A stretch of DNA of 64,000 nt from an uncultured Maribacter sp. Its GTDB lineage: Bacteria; Bacteroidota; Bacteroidia; Flavobacteriales; Flavobacteriaceae. Position numbers and translations under genes: made by a program. Shown piece after piece: positions 38,198-46,374 of this stretch (the first letter of the stretch is position 1; every line of letters starts with the position of its first letter). The stretch is taken from NCBI RefSeq assembly GCF_947496775.1, contig NZ_CANMDU010000010.1, forward strand, positions 1-64,000, given 5' to 3'. The notes beneath the pieces are model-generated. The model made no database searches and was not told where the DNA came from. It saw only the letters and a list, made by a program, of their open reading frames with translations.

Positions 38198-39481
38198 TTA
38201 GGAATTTCCTTTTAATAAACTTGTACCAATAGCGCATTGCAAACATTTATTTTTTGTGCAGTATTTATTATATAATTGCAATATAGCCTGACTTTCTTTT
38301 GAAGATGAACAAGATGCACCTAACTTTTTAAAATTGTTTATGATAGAATTATCTTCTGCCGCTATTTTAGAAATAATTTTAAGCAACTCTTCATCATTAT
38401 CTTTTCCTAAAGTTTTAGAATAATAAAATTTAAATGGAAGTATCGTATTTATAATTATTAAGTTCACAAACTTAGTAGTAATTCGCTTCTTATTTTTCTT
38501 AGATTCTTTACCGAAAGTAAAATGGGTATCCCAATAATCACTAGCACTTACCTTAAAAATTATATGCAAATCTTCTAAGGACGTATTTCTTATTAATTTA
38601 GAAAATAAATTTTGATGCACACTATACAAATTTGCAAATTGTGACAACCTAATTGTAGGAAAATTTGGAGGTCGGAGTTTAAAAAATTTTGGCTTCATTA
38701 CCCCTTCTTCCGAAAGATTAAATTTATTTTTTAAAAATTGGTATTCTTTTCTCAACTCCACATAATAATTATCCAAACACTCCTCCTCTTTTAAAACCCC
38801 AAGCAAACCGTAAATCACACTTTCTAACTGAAACCCATTATTCTTAAGCTTGGAAACTACGGATGGATGCAATGCGGATTGTAAACTAAAAAAAGGTTCT
38901 CCATTCATTTTTAACCCAAAATTCTTTAAGAGCATTATAAAAAGAACGTACTCCCAATCATTTTTAGATTTTTGCAATAACTCTTTAATAATTTCTGTCT
39001 TTTGTTCTAAGCGTTCAAAAAATAAACGCTCTAGCCAATTTTGGACTATAAAATCATCTACCGCCTTAATTCCCTTTTCGCAGTTAATAAATTTCTTTCC
39101 CGAGTTATTGAATAATGCCTTATAAGCAACTAGAAGATTATTTCCTATGAAAGATTTTAACTCTAATGTAGGCATCTTGGAATTATCACTTCTAAAAACC
39201 GCTCCGTCATCTTCCCAAACTACATGTAATATAACAGAATTATAGGCATCATCTATTTCATGATTATGGGCATACCAATCCGAAGATTTTAAATGAATTT
39301 CCACATTACCTACCCATAATTGTTCATCAATACGGATATGTGAATTAAAAAAATCGGGGCCCGCTTCATGGTTATGCTGACCCATTTTAACAATAGAAAG
39401 AGAACTACCTTCGGTTGTCTTCAAACCTATTTGAGGAAACTTTTTATGTTTCCAAATAAAATGTAATAAGTCCTCTCGCAT
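38198..39481 (-). CDS. DUF2851 family protein
   Basis: The 427-residue cytosolic protein matches DUF2851, a family frequent in Bacteroidota. Recognisable segments are MREDLLHFIWKHKKFPQIGL at the start, GQHNHEAGPDFFNSHIRIDE (residues about 33-52), WVGNVEIHLKSSDWYAHNHE, and the C-terminal cysteines CTKNKCLQCAIG near 415, which could bind metal. The N-terminal half (His, Asp and Glu in NHEAGPDFFN and EIHLKSSDW) resembles a nuclease-like fold, but I do not assert activity. It starts an operon with PspC and the potassium channel. Confidence 0.88.
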   Translation of the reverse strand: MREDLLHFIWKHKKFPQIGLKTTEGSSLSIVKMGQHNHEAGPDFFNSHIRIDEQLWVGNVEIHLKSSDWYAHNHEIDDAYNSVILHVVWEDDGAVFRSDNSKMPTLELKSFIGNNLLVAYKALFNNSGKKFINCEKGIKAVDDFIVQNWLERLFFERLEQKTEIIKELLQKSKNDWEYVLFIMLLKNFGLKMNGEPFFSLQSALHPSVVSKLKNNGFQLESVIYGLLGVLKEEECLDNYYVELRKEYQFLKNKFNLSEEGVMKPKFFKLRPPNFPTIRLSQFANLYSVHQNLFSKLIRNTSLEDLHIIFKVSASDYWDTHFTFGKESKKNKKRITTKFVNLIIINTILPFKFYYSKTLGKDNDEELLKIISKIAAEDNSIINNFKKLGASCSSSKESQAILQLYNKYCTKNKCLQCAIGTSLLKGNS

Positions 39482-39518
39482 TTATTATTATGTAAAACTA
39501 ATAAAGGTTCTAACTAAA

Positions 39519-39543
39519 AAAACCCACTTAAAAAGCGGGTTTA
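39519..39543 (-). terminator. Terminator downstream of the rhodanese gene
   Basis: A stem of AAACCCACT against AGCGGGTTT, with one G-T pair in the RNA, lies 20 nt after the rhodanese stop codon. It is followed in the minus direction by a T run. Confidence 0.75.
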
Positions 39544-39563
39544 ATTTACTAAATCTATTTTAT

Positions 39564-39875
39564 TTATTCTGCAACTTCACCTTCCCAATTCATAAAACCG
39601 CCTACCAAATTATAAGTGTTTTCAATACCAATACTATTCATAATAGCACAAGCTTGCCCACTACGATTACCGGAACGGCAGTACACATAAAAATTCTTTG
39701 TCTTATCTAATTTCTCTATTTCTGTCAAGAATTCTTGACCCAAATAAATATCAATATTCGTAGAATTAGGAATATATCCTTCTTCTATTTCTTCCGGGGT
39801 TCTTACATCTAGAATAAATGCGTTATCGTCTTTTTCTAGTTGTTCCTCCCATTCTTGCTGTGATAAATCTGCCAT
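39564..39875 (-). CDS. Rhodanese-like domain protein
   Basis: The 103-residue single-domain rhodanese has the active-site loop YCRSGNRSGQAC, with catalytic Cys at about residue 66, and the family segments FILDVRTPEEIEEGYIPNS and NLVGGFMNWEGE. It can carry persulfide sulfur on the cysteine; the acceptor is unknown. There is no signal peptide, so it acts in the cytosol. A -7-like element (CAAAAATA on the plus strand, 39901-39908) lies upstream. It is followed by a terminator and appears to be monocistronic. Confidence 0.93.
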   Translation of the reverse strand: MADLSQQEWEEQLEKDDNAFILDVRTPEEIEEGYIPNSTNIDIYLGQEFLTEIEKLDKTKNFYVYCRSGNRSGQACAIMNSIGIENTYNLVGGFMNWEGEVAE

Positions 39876-39929
39876 TTTTTCGTACTTTTTTTTGATATCT
39901 CAAAAATACTACATTATTTATAGAATTAC

Positions 39930-40181
39930 TTAAACCAAACCTAAGGTTTTAAACTTTCCGCTTAAGATAGAACTTGGCTCTGTTTGTAACCTCTCTTTTA
40001 ATAGTGAAACATAGATATTTCTATAATCAAGATTACACTCCTGTAAATAAGCTTTTGTATAGTTATCTAACATTTTTCCGAAATAGCGGTCTTTTACAGC
40101 CAAACCATGTACAGATTCTCCTTTCATTGATAAAGACAGGGTATCATCTACCCCTATGTCTCCCAACCGTTTTTTTACCAT
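39930..40181 (-). CDS. Small hypothetical protein
   Basis: An 83-residue frame starts ATG at 40181 and has no signal peptide or membrane segment. The sequence (DTLSLSMKGESVHGLAVKDR, MLDNYTKAYLQECNLDYRNI) is of mixed composition and looks like a folded alpha/beta protein, with codon use like its neighbours. I do not recognise the family. It is 54 bp upstream of the rhodanese gene and could share a transcript with it. Confidence 0.5.
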   Translation of the reverse strand: MVKKRLGDIGVDDTLSLSMKGESVHGLAVKDRYFGKMLDNYTKAYLQECNLDYRNIYVSLLKERLQTEPSSILSGKFKTLGLV

Positions 40182-40644
40182 TTCTTCTATATACCTTACA
40201 ACCTAGCCTGTTCTATACATTCCTACCTTCACCTACGATATGGCAAAAATCTAAAGACCCATATTACTATCAACTATTGTTAAAACAACCTAACCTTATT
40301 AATTAGGCAAACAAAACCTGAATCACAAAGAGACTTAAACCCTGACGAATTTTAAGTAAAATCATAAAAATCAATTTCCATAAGCAACTCTTTTTAAACT
40401 CAATAGAAACAACTCCTCTGGCCTTCTTAGCAAAATCATAAAGACTGTTCTTTAATATAGCCGCTTAATGTGTTCTTTTTACACGACAGATTCCTATTGT
40501 TCTTAGACTCCTTTACGAACAAAAGTTTTATCTCTAATGGCCCAAAAAACAAGAATTATTTTTTTTTAACAAAAATTTAATCCAAAAAAAAAAGTTTCAT
40601 AAAACAAATTTTTATACATTTGTACATACAAATGTTGTATAGAC
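40182..40644. other. Intergenic region upstream of the MarR gene
   Basis: This 463-bp gap separates divergent genes. Apart from the MarR operator and promoter at 40615-40635 I see no gene, tRNA or clear repeat in it. The last 100 bp are very A- and T-rich. Confidence 0.6.
40615..40635 (+). promoter_or_regulatory. Promoter -7 element overlapped by a perfect palindrome (MarR operator)
   Basis: ACATTTGTA and TACAAATGT (40616-40624 and 40627-40635) form a perfect 9-bp inverted repeat with a 2-bp spacer. The left arm overlaps TACATTTG (40615-40622), an exact match to the -7 consensus TAnnTTTG. The palindrome ends 9 nt before the MarR start codon. This is the expected layout of a self-repressing MarR operator. 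Confidence 0.8.
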
Positions 40645-41091
40645 ATGAATATAGAAAAGATTTTAAAAACTGATAAAGAAATTCCAATTGACAAAAGAAC
40701 CGTTGTTCATGTTATATTGGTTAGCCATAAAATAAATGAGGTAATATCTCAAGCTTTAAAACCTTACGATGTTTCCATACAACAGTTTAACGTATTACGC
40801 ATTCTACGAGGGCAAAACGGTAAACCAGCTAATCTTGGTACGATTAATGAAAGAATGGTTACTAAAATGAGTAATACCACACGCTTAGTAGATAAACTAA
40901 TTGCCAAAAACTATGTAGAACGCAAAACCTGTGCAGCCAACAGAAGAAAAATAGAAATAAGCATAACTAGCAATGGTAAAAAAGAATTAGAGAAAATTGA
41001 TATTACCATGGCCGAAACCGAAAACAAATTAGTAGCAAATTTTTCAAAAAAAGAATTAGAAACTTTAAACCAATTATTGGATAAATTTTAG
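40645..41091 (+). CDS. MarR family transcriptional regulator
   Basis: The 148-residue winged-helix DNA-binding protein shows the MarR core: YDVSIQQFNVLRILRGQNGK, the recognition helix MVTKMSNTTRLVDKLIAKNY and the wing VERKTCAANRRKIEISITSN. Terminal helices would form the dimer. MarR dimers bind palindromes and release them on contact with small phenolic or oxidising ligands. A perfect 20-bp palindrome lies over its own promoter, so self-repression together with the downstream nitroreductase (4-bp gap) and YceI genes is likely. The single cysteine (Cys near residue 94, RKTCAANRR) is near the wing and could sense oxidants, but this is speculative. Confidence 0.93.
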   Translation: MNIEKILKTDKEIPIDKRTVVHVILVSHKINEVISQALKPYDVSIQQFNVLRILRGQNGKPANLGTINERMVTKMSNTTRLVDKLIAKNYVERKTCAANRRKIEISITSNGKKELEKIDITMAETENKLVANFSKKELETLNQLLDKF

Positions 41092-41095
41092 CGAA

Positions 41096-41728
41096 ATGAA
41101 TGATTATATTAACAACTTACAGTGGCGATACGCTACTAAAAAATTTGATTCTTCGAAAAAATTAACAGAAGAACAATTAAATTTTATTCTTGATGCAGTG
41201 CAGCTCAGCGCTTCTTCGTATGGCCTACAACCATACCATGTTTTTGTTATATCGGATAGAGAAATTAGAGAAAAACTAAAAGCCGCTTCATGGGGACAAG
41301 TCCAGATTACAGAATCATCGCATTTAATTGTGTTTGCAAATCAAACTACATTTAAGGATAATCTTATAGATGATTATTTAACAAATGTAATTTCAACAAG
41401 AAATTTACCTGAAAATTCTTTACAAGAATATGGCGATTTCATGAAAAGTAAACTAACTCCATTAACTGATGAAATTAAAAATATTTGGACTTCCAAGCAA
41501 ACATACTTAGCTTTAGGAAATTTACTTTCTGCCGCCGCCTCTATTCAGGTTGATGCTTGCCCTATGGAGGGTTTTGATGCCGAAGAGTATAATAATATTT
41601 TAGGTCTTTCAGACAAAAATTTAAATGCTTCTGTAATAGCAACAATAGGCTTTAGATCAGAAAACGATGAAACACAGCATTATAAAAAAGTACGCAAATC
41701 AAAAGAGAATTTATTTACGCAATTATAA
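41096..41728 (+). CDS. NAD(P)H-dependent nitroreductase family oxidoreductase
   Basis: The 210-residue FMN-dependent enzyme is of the nitroreductase (NfsB-like) family: the N-terminal LQWRYATKKFDSSKKLTEEQ, QLSASSYGLQPYHVFVISDR (FMN contacts), and the later segments TYLALGNLLSAAASIQVDAC and PMEGFDAEEYNNILGL with IATIGFRSE near the end. Such enzymes reduce quinones, nitro groups or other electrophiles using NAD(P)H. It follows the MarR gene with 4 bp between stop and start, and YceI follows after 39 bp. The arrangement suggests an operon that responds to an electrophilic or oxidative compound. Confidence 0.94.
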   Translation: MNDYINNLQWRYATKKFDSSKKLTEEQLNFILDAVQLSASSYGLQPYHVFVISDREIREKLKAASWGQVQITESSHLIVFANQTTFKDNLIDDYLTNVISTRNLPENSLQEYGDFMKSKLTPLTDEIKNIWTSKQTYLALGNLLSAAASIQVDACPMEGFDAEEYNNILGLSDKNLNASVIATIGFRSENDETQHYKKVRKSKENLFTQL

Positions 41729-41767
41729 CAAACATAAAAACAACGTTAACTATTAATTAAATTAAAG

Positions 41768-42346
41768 ATGAAAAAGAAGTTATTAAGTTTAGCATTAGCA
41801 GTAGTATTTGGATTTTCAGCTACAGCAAACACACCAATCGACGGTGATAAAAAAACAGTTAAAACAAGTGAAAGTACTGTTACCTGGAAAGGTTACAAAG
41901 TAACAGGTTCCCATGAAGGAACAATTAATTTAAAATCTGGTTCTTTAGATTTTAATGGCAGTAAACTTACTGGAGGAGAGTTTGTTGTTGATATGACTAC
42001 TATTAACACAACAGATTTAGAGGGAGAATACAAAGGTAAATTAGATGGGCATTTGGCATCTGACGATTTCTTTGGTGTTAAAGCACACCCTACCGCCAAA
42101 TTAATCTTTAAAAGTTTAAAATCTTTTAATAAAAACTCCTACACTGTAACAGGAGATTTAACTATTAAAGGTATTACTAAAGAAGTAACATTTGTAGTTT
42201 CTGTTTTCGAAAACAAAGCCACTGCAACTTTAAAAGTAGACAGAACAAAATTTAATATTAAGTACGGTTCTTCTAGTTTCTTTGACGATTTAAAAGACAA
42301 AGCAATCTATGATGAGTTCGATTTAGTAGTAGATATGGCTTTCTAA
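41768..42346 (+). CDS. YceI family periplasmic protein
   Basis: The 192-residue exported protein has a signal peptide (MKKKLLSLALAVVFGFSATA) and a lipocalin-like YceI barrel with SESTVTWKGYKVTGSHEGTI, FVVDMTTINTTDLEG and KVDRTKFNIKYGSSSFFDDL. YceI proteins bind isoprenoid-type lipids such as polyprenyl quinone precursors in the periplasm. The gene ends the MarR/nitroreductase unit and is followed by a terminator at 42366-42402. The ligand here is unknown; the link with a quinone- or nitro-reducing enzyme is suggestive. Confidence 0.95.
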   Translation: MKKKLLSLALAVVFGFSATANTPIDGDKKTVKTSESTVTWKGYKVTGSHEGTINLKSGSLDFNGSKLTGGEFVVDMTTINTTDLEGEYKGKLDGHLASDDFFGVKAHPTAKLIFKSLKSFNKNSYTVTGDLTIKGITKEVTFVVSVFENKATATLKVDRTKFNIKYGSSSFFDDLKDKAIYDEFDLVVDMAF

Positions 42347-42365
42347 ATTAAGCCAAACCTATTCT

Positions 42366-42402
42366 AAAACCCTGTTACTTATAACAAAGTGACGGGGTTT
42401 TA
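42366..42402 (+). terminator. Terminator after the YceI gene
   Basis: AAAACCC pairs with GGGGTTTT around an interrupted stem and loop, and T-rich sequence follows. It separates the MarR unit from the trp promoter. Confidence 0.75.
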
Positions 42403-42421
42403 TTATTTTTAGCACAGCCTA

Positions 42422-42452
42422 TTGGCTATTTTAAAAATCCTTTTTATATTTG
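42422..42452 (+). promoter_or_regulatory. trp operon promoter
   Basis: TTG (42422-42424) and TATATTTG (42445-42452) are separated by 20 nt, matching the Bacteroidota consensus well. The predicted start site, about 4-7 nt past the -7 element, falls at 42456-42459, directly before the leader peptide ATG at 42460. Confidence 0.75.
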
Positions 42453-42459
42453 ATGCTTA

Positions 42460-42516
42460 ATGAAAAACAAAGGAACAAATACTTGGTGGTGGAATAACTT
42501 GCGAAAAACAACGTGA
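42460..42516 (+). CDS. trpL: trp operon leader peptide
   Basis: This 18-residue reading frame, MKNKGTNTWWWNNLRKTT, has three consecutive Trp codons at positions 9-11. It lies between the trp promoter and a strong terminator (42546-42580), 87 nt before trpE. It is the sensor of a classical transcription attenuator: a shortage of charged tRNA-Trp stalls the ribosome at the Trp codons and prevents the terminator forming. The predicted transcription start lies only a few nucleotides before the ATG, so the leader mRNA may be almost leaderless and lacks a Shine-Dalgarno sequence. Confidence 0.88.
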   Translation: MKNKGTNTWWWNNLRKTT

Positions 42517-42545
42517 GCAGAGCATCATTGTAGTTAAACTATATA

Positions 42546-42580
42546 AAAGGCTTGTCATCACGACAAGCCTTTACTTTTTT
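42546..42580 (+). terminator. trp attenuator terminator
   Basis: An 11-bp perfect stem (42546-42556 with 42562-42572) with a 5-nt loop is followed within 2 nt by six T residues (42575-42580). It lies between trpL and trpE. An alternative antiterminator pairing is expected, but I could not define it with confidence. Confidence 0.9.
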
Positions 42581-42603
42581 ATAAAACTTAAATATTTTAT
42601 CTA

Positions 42604-44001
42604 ATGACGTACCAATTAGAGACACATTTTAAAAAAATATTAGCAGATACCATTACACCCGTAAGCGTATACTTAAAAATAAGGGATCGCTTTCCTAATA
42701 GTATTTTATTAGAGAGTAGCGACTACCATGCCAATGACAATAGCTTTTCTTATATCTGCTGTAACCCAATTGCATCTATTAAAGTAGAAAACGAAACTAT
42801 TTCTCAACAATTTCCGGATGAAACTTCCCAAAAAACTAAAATCGATAGCAATACAGATGTAGTTTCTATTTTAGATGATTTTAGCAAAAAATTTAAAGGC
42901 AATAAAAATGATTTTAAGTTTATAAACAATGGTCTTTTTGGCTACATGGCTTATGATGCGGTACGGTATTATGAGGATGTAAAAATTTCTAAAAAAGAAA
43001 ACAGTGTTACAATTCCGGATATTTATTATGCCGTGTATCAAAACATAATAGCAATTAATCATTTTAAAAATGAAGCATATATTTTTGCTCATTGCTATAA
43101 TAATGAGCAAAATATTGCAGAAATAGAGCAAATTTTAAATATTCGAAATTTTGCATCGTATAATTTCTCTATTCAAGGAGAACCTACATCTAACTTAAAA
43201 GATGAAGAATATAGAGAACATGTAGAACTTGCAAAAAAGCATTGCCAACGTGGTGATGTTTTTCAATTAGTACTCTCTAGACGCTTTTCTCAAGAATTTA
43301 AAGGGGATGAATTTAATGTATACCGAGCTCTACGTTCCGTAAACCCATCTCCTTACCTATTTTATTTTGATTATGGCGATTTTAAAATCTTTGGAAGTTC
43401 TCCAGAGGCGCAACTAATCGTAAAAGACGGAAAAGCAGAGATACACCCAATTGCTGGTACTTTTAAAAGAACTGGTAATGATGAGCAAGATGCCATTTTA
43501 GCGAAAAAACTCTCCAAAGACGATAAAGAAAATAGTGAGCATGTAATGCTCGTAGATCTTGCTCGTAACGACCTTAGTAGAAACGGAAATATGGTTAAAG
43601 TGGAAAATTATAGAGAGGTTCAATTCTTTTCTCATGTAATTCATTTAGTATCTAAAGTTACGGGGCAAAAGAAAGAAGACATAGCCACAATGAAAGTAGT
43701 TGCAGATACTTTTCCTGCAGGTACCCTAAGTGGCGCTCCAAAACATATGGCTATGCAACTTATAGAAAAATACGAAAAAACTAGTAGAGGTTATTATGGT
43801 GGAGCAATTGGCTTTATGGATTTCGAAGGTAATTTTAATCATGCTATTATGATACGTACTTTTCTTAGCAAAAACCACCAATTACATTACCAAGCAGGTG
43901 CTGGTTTAGTAGCAGCATCTAACTCAGAAAGCGAGTTACAAGAAACATATCACAAATTAGGCGCATTAACCAAGGCATTGGAAATTGCAGAATCTATCTA
44001 A
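42604..44001 (+). CDS. trpE: Anthranilate synthase component I
   Basis: The 465-residue subunit forms anthranilate from chorismate and ammonia supplied by TrpG. The chorismate-binding C-terminal domain has RGDVFQLVLSRRFSQEF, FGSSPEAQL, HPIAGTFKRTG, MLVDLARNDLSRNG, FPAGTLSGAPKHMAM and GYYGGAIGFMDFEG. The N-terminal LLESSD motif (residues about 35-40) is the region where tryptophan binds for feedback inhibition. It is the first structural gene of the trp operon, behind the leader peptide and attenuator. trpG follows after 21 bp. Confidence 0.98.
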   Translation: MTYQLETHFKKILADTITPVSVYLKIRDRFPNSILLESSDYHANDNSFSYICCNPIASIKVENETISQQFPDETSQKTKIDSNTDVVSILDDFSKKFKGNKNDFKFINNGLFGYMAYDAVRYYEDVKISKKENSVTIPDIYYAVYQNIIAINHFKNEAYIFAHCYNNEQNIAEIEQILNIRNFASYNFSIQGEPTSNLKDEEYREHVELAKKHCQRGDVFQLVLSRRFSQEFKGDEFNVYRALRSVNPSPYLFYFDYGDFKIFGSSPEAQLIVKDGKAEIHPIAGTFKRTGNDEQDAILAKKLSKDDKENSEHVMLVDLARNDLSRNGNMVKVENYREVQFFSHVIHLVSKVTGQKKEDIATMKVVADTFPAGTLSGAPKHMAMQLIEKYEKTSRGYYGGAIGFMDFEGNFNHAIMIRTFLSKNHQLHYQAGAGLVAASNSESELQETYHKLGALTKALEIAESI

Positions 44002-44022
44002 ATTTCCAAAATAGACACTACA

Positions 44023-44589
44023 ATGAAAAAAATATTAGTCATAGATAATTACGATAGTTTTACCTATAATTTGGTACATTATTTAGAAGATTTAAATTGC
44101 GAAGTTGTTGTTAAACGTAATGACCAACTTAGTCTGGAAGAAGTAGATGTTTTTGATAAAATTGTACTTTCTCCAGGACCAGGAATTCCTGATGAAGCTG
44201 GGCTTCTTAAAGAAATCATTGCAACATACGCTCCCACCAAAAGTATTTTTGGTGTTTGCTTAGGACAACAAGCTATAGCTGAAGTATTTGGCGGTTCTCT
44301 TATAAATCTAGAACAAGTATACCACGGTATTGCTACTAAAATAAAAATTACAAAACCAGAAGATATTCTATTTCAAGATTTACCTTCTGAAATAGAAGTA
44401 GGTCGTTACCATTCTTGGGTAGTGAATCCTGATATGCCAGAAGTTCTAGAAGCTACTTCTTTCGATGAAAACGGACAAATAATGTCTTTAAGACATAAAC
44501 TATATGATATTTCTGCTGTGCAATATCATCCAGAATCGGTACTTACTCCTAATGGAAAAAAAATACTAGAAAACTGGATAAATAATTAG
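44023..44589 (+). CDS. trpG: Anthranilate synthase component II (glutamine amidotransferase)
   Basis: This 188-residue class I amidotransferase supplies ammonia to TrpE. The catalytic triad is visible: Cys in GVCLGQQAIAEVFGG (near residue 80), and His and Glu in QYHPESVLT (near 168-172). The N-terminal segment ILVIDNYDSFTYNLVHYLED is typical. In many bacteria TrpG also serves p-aminobenzoate synthesis; the location between trpE and trpD supports the tryptophan role here. It is 4 bp upstream of trpD. Confidence 0.98.
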   Translation: MKKILVIDNYDSFTYNLVHYLEDLNCEVVVKRNDQLSLEEVDVFDKIVLSPGPGIPDEAGLLKEIIATYAPTKSIFGVCLGQQAIAEVFGGSLINLEQVYHGIATKIKITKPEDILFQDLPSEIEVGRYHSWVVNPDMPEVLEATSFDENGQIMSLRHKLYDISAVQYHPESVLTPNGKKILENWINN

Positions 44590-44593
44590 AACG

Positions 44594-45586
44594 ATGAAAA
44601 AAATATTAAACCGACTTATTAATCACGATATTCTAGAAAAAGAAGATGCTAAACAAGTATTAGTTAATATTGCTAAAGGCGATTATAATACAAGTCAGAT
44701 AGCCGCTTTCTTAACCGTATATATGATGCGTAGCATTACTATTGAAGAGTTAGAAGGCTTTCGTGATGCTCTTTTAGAGCTTTGTTTAGCAGTAGATTTA
44801 TCGCACTACAACCCTATAGATTTATGTGGTACCGGCGGTGACGGAAAAGACACTTTCAATATATCTACCCTATCCTCTTTTGTAACGGCTGGAGCAGGTG
44901 TTAAAGTAACTAAGCATGGAAATTACGGTGTTTCTTCGTCTTGTGGTAGTAGTAATGTAATGGAATTTCTAGGCATTAAATTTAGTAATGATGCAGGTTT
45001 TCTAGAAAAATGTTTGGACGAAACCGGAATTTGTGTTTTACACGCTCCCTTATTTCACCCTGCAATGAAAAACGTTGCTCCGATTCGTAGAGAACTTGGG
45101 GTGAAAACCTTCTTTAACATGCTTGGCCCAATGGTAAACCCAGCGTTCCCTAAAAACCAGATGGTTGGCGTTTTCAATTTAGAATTGGCAAGAATGTATG
45201 GTTACCTATACCAGAATACAGATAAAAAATTTACAGTTTTGCATGCCTTAGATGGATATGACGAAATATCTTTAACAGGAGACACCAAAACTATTTCTAA
45301 CCATACAGAAGGAATTATTAAACCATCCGATTTTGGGTTAGAACCTATACAACAGTCCCAGATTTATGGCGGAGATACCGTGGAATCTTCTGCTCAAATA
45401 TTTATGAATGTATTACAAGGAAAAGGAACCGCTCCGCAAAACAATGTGGTTTGCGCCAATGCTGGTGTTGCAATTGCTACTGTAAAAAATTGCACTCCAA
45501 AAGAAGGTTTTGAACTTGCCAAAGAATCTTTATTAAGTGGAAAAGGACTAGAAACCCTTAAAAAATTACAAAACCTCAGCGCCTAA
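44594..45586 (+). CDS. trpD: Anthranilate phosphoribosyltransferase
   Basis: The 330-residue enzyme joins anthranilate and phosphoribosyl pyrophosphate. Signature motifs are LCGTGGDGKDTFNIST (PRPP binding, near residues 77-92), VTKHGNYGVSSSCGSSNVME, and the NMLGPMVNPA segment. Length is typical. The stop codon overlaps the trpC start by one base (TAATG), implying translational coupling. Confidence 0.98.
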   Translation: MKKILNRLINHDILEKEDAKQVLVNIAKGDYNTSQIAAFLTVYMMRSITIEELEGFRDALLELCLAVDLSHYNPIDLCGTGGDGKDTFNISTLSSFVTAGAGVKVTKHGNYGVSSSCGSSNVMEFLGIKFSNDAGFLEKCLDETGICVLHAPLFHPAMKNVAPIRRELGVKTFFNMLGPMVNPAFPKNQMVGVFNLELARMYGYLYQNTDKKFTVLHALDGYDEISLTGDTKTISNHTEGIIKPSDFGLEPIQQSQIYGGDTVESSAQIFMNVLQGKGTAPQNNVVCANAGVAIATVKNCTPKEGFELAKESLLSGKGLETLKKLQNLSA

Positions 45587-46368
45587 TGGATATTTTAGAA
45601 AGAATAGTTATTGACAAACGTAAGGAGGTAGATATAAAAAAATCTTTAATTCCCGTTTCCCAACTAGAGAGTTCTGTGCTTTTTTCAAGAAAAACGGTTT
45701 CTCTAGCAAATGCATTAAAAAATAGCACTACCGGAATTATTGCGGAACACAAAAGACGTTCTCCTTCTAAATCTATTATCAACCATACCTTAAATGTTCA
45801 AGATGTAGCTACAGGGTATGAAAATGCTGGAGTCTGTGGCATGTCTGTTTTAACAGATGGTAAGTATTTTGGCGGTTCTATAGATGATTTATTAATCGCA
45901 AGAGCGGCAGTAAGAATGCCACTATTGCGTAAAGAATTTATTATAGATGAATATCAAATTCTAGAAGCAAAAGCCCATGGAGCCGATGTAATTTTATTAA
46001 TTGCTGCCATCCTAACTAGAAAAGAAATTAAAACATTTTCAGAATTAGCAAAAAGCCTAAATTTAGATGTACTTCTAGAGATTCATAACGAAGAAGAATT
46101 ACATAAATCCGTTATGCCTTCTCTAGATATGCTTGGGGTTAATAACAGAAACCTTAAAACTTTTGAAGTAAGTTTAGAAACCAGCAAAACACTTTCCGAG
46201 ATAATCCCTGACGATTTTGTAAAAGTATCCGAAAGTGGTATTAGTTCTATAGAAGCAATAAAAGAACTACGACCTTATAATTACAAGGGGTTTTTAATAG
46301 GAGAAAACTTTATGAAGACAGATAACCCTGGAGAAAGTGCAACCACTTTTATCAACTCTTTAAAATAG
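45586..46368 (+). CDS. trpC: Indole-3-glycerol phosphate synthase
   Basis: The 260-residue (beta/alpha)8-barrel enzyme closes the indole ring. Motifs are IIAEHKRRSPSKSII (catalytic Lys near residue 53), MSVLTDGKYFGGS, LLRKEFIIDEYQI, the HNEEELHK helix, LGVNNRNLKTF and VSESGISS. It is not fused to TrpF, which is a separate gene 6 bp downstream. The start overlaps the trpD stop by one base. Confidence 0.98.
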   Translation: MDILERIVIDKRKEVDIKKSLIPVSQLESSVLFSRKTVSLANALKNSTTGIIAEHKRRSPSKSIINHTLNVQDVATGYENAGVCGMSVLTDGKYFGGSIDDLLIARAAVRMPLLRKEFIIDEYQILEAKAHGADVILLIAAILTRKEIKTFSELAKSLNLDVLLEIHNEEELHKSVMPSLDMLGVNNRNLKTFEVSLETSKTLSEIIPDDFVKVSESGISSIEAIKELRPYNYKGFLIGENFMKTDNPGESATTFINSLK

Positions 46369-46374
46369 ATACCC

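Noticed and set aside
42451-42527. A 7-bp pairing TGATGCT (42451-42457) with AGCATCA (42521-42527) as a structure around the trp leader peptide
   Set aside because: The left arm overlaps the -7 promoter element, so by the predicted start site it is not transcribed. I could not define another antiterminator with confidence.
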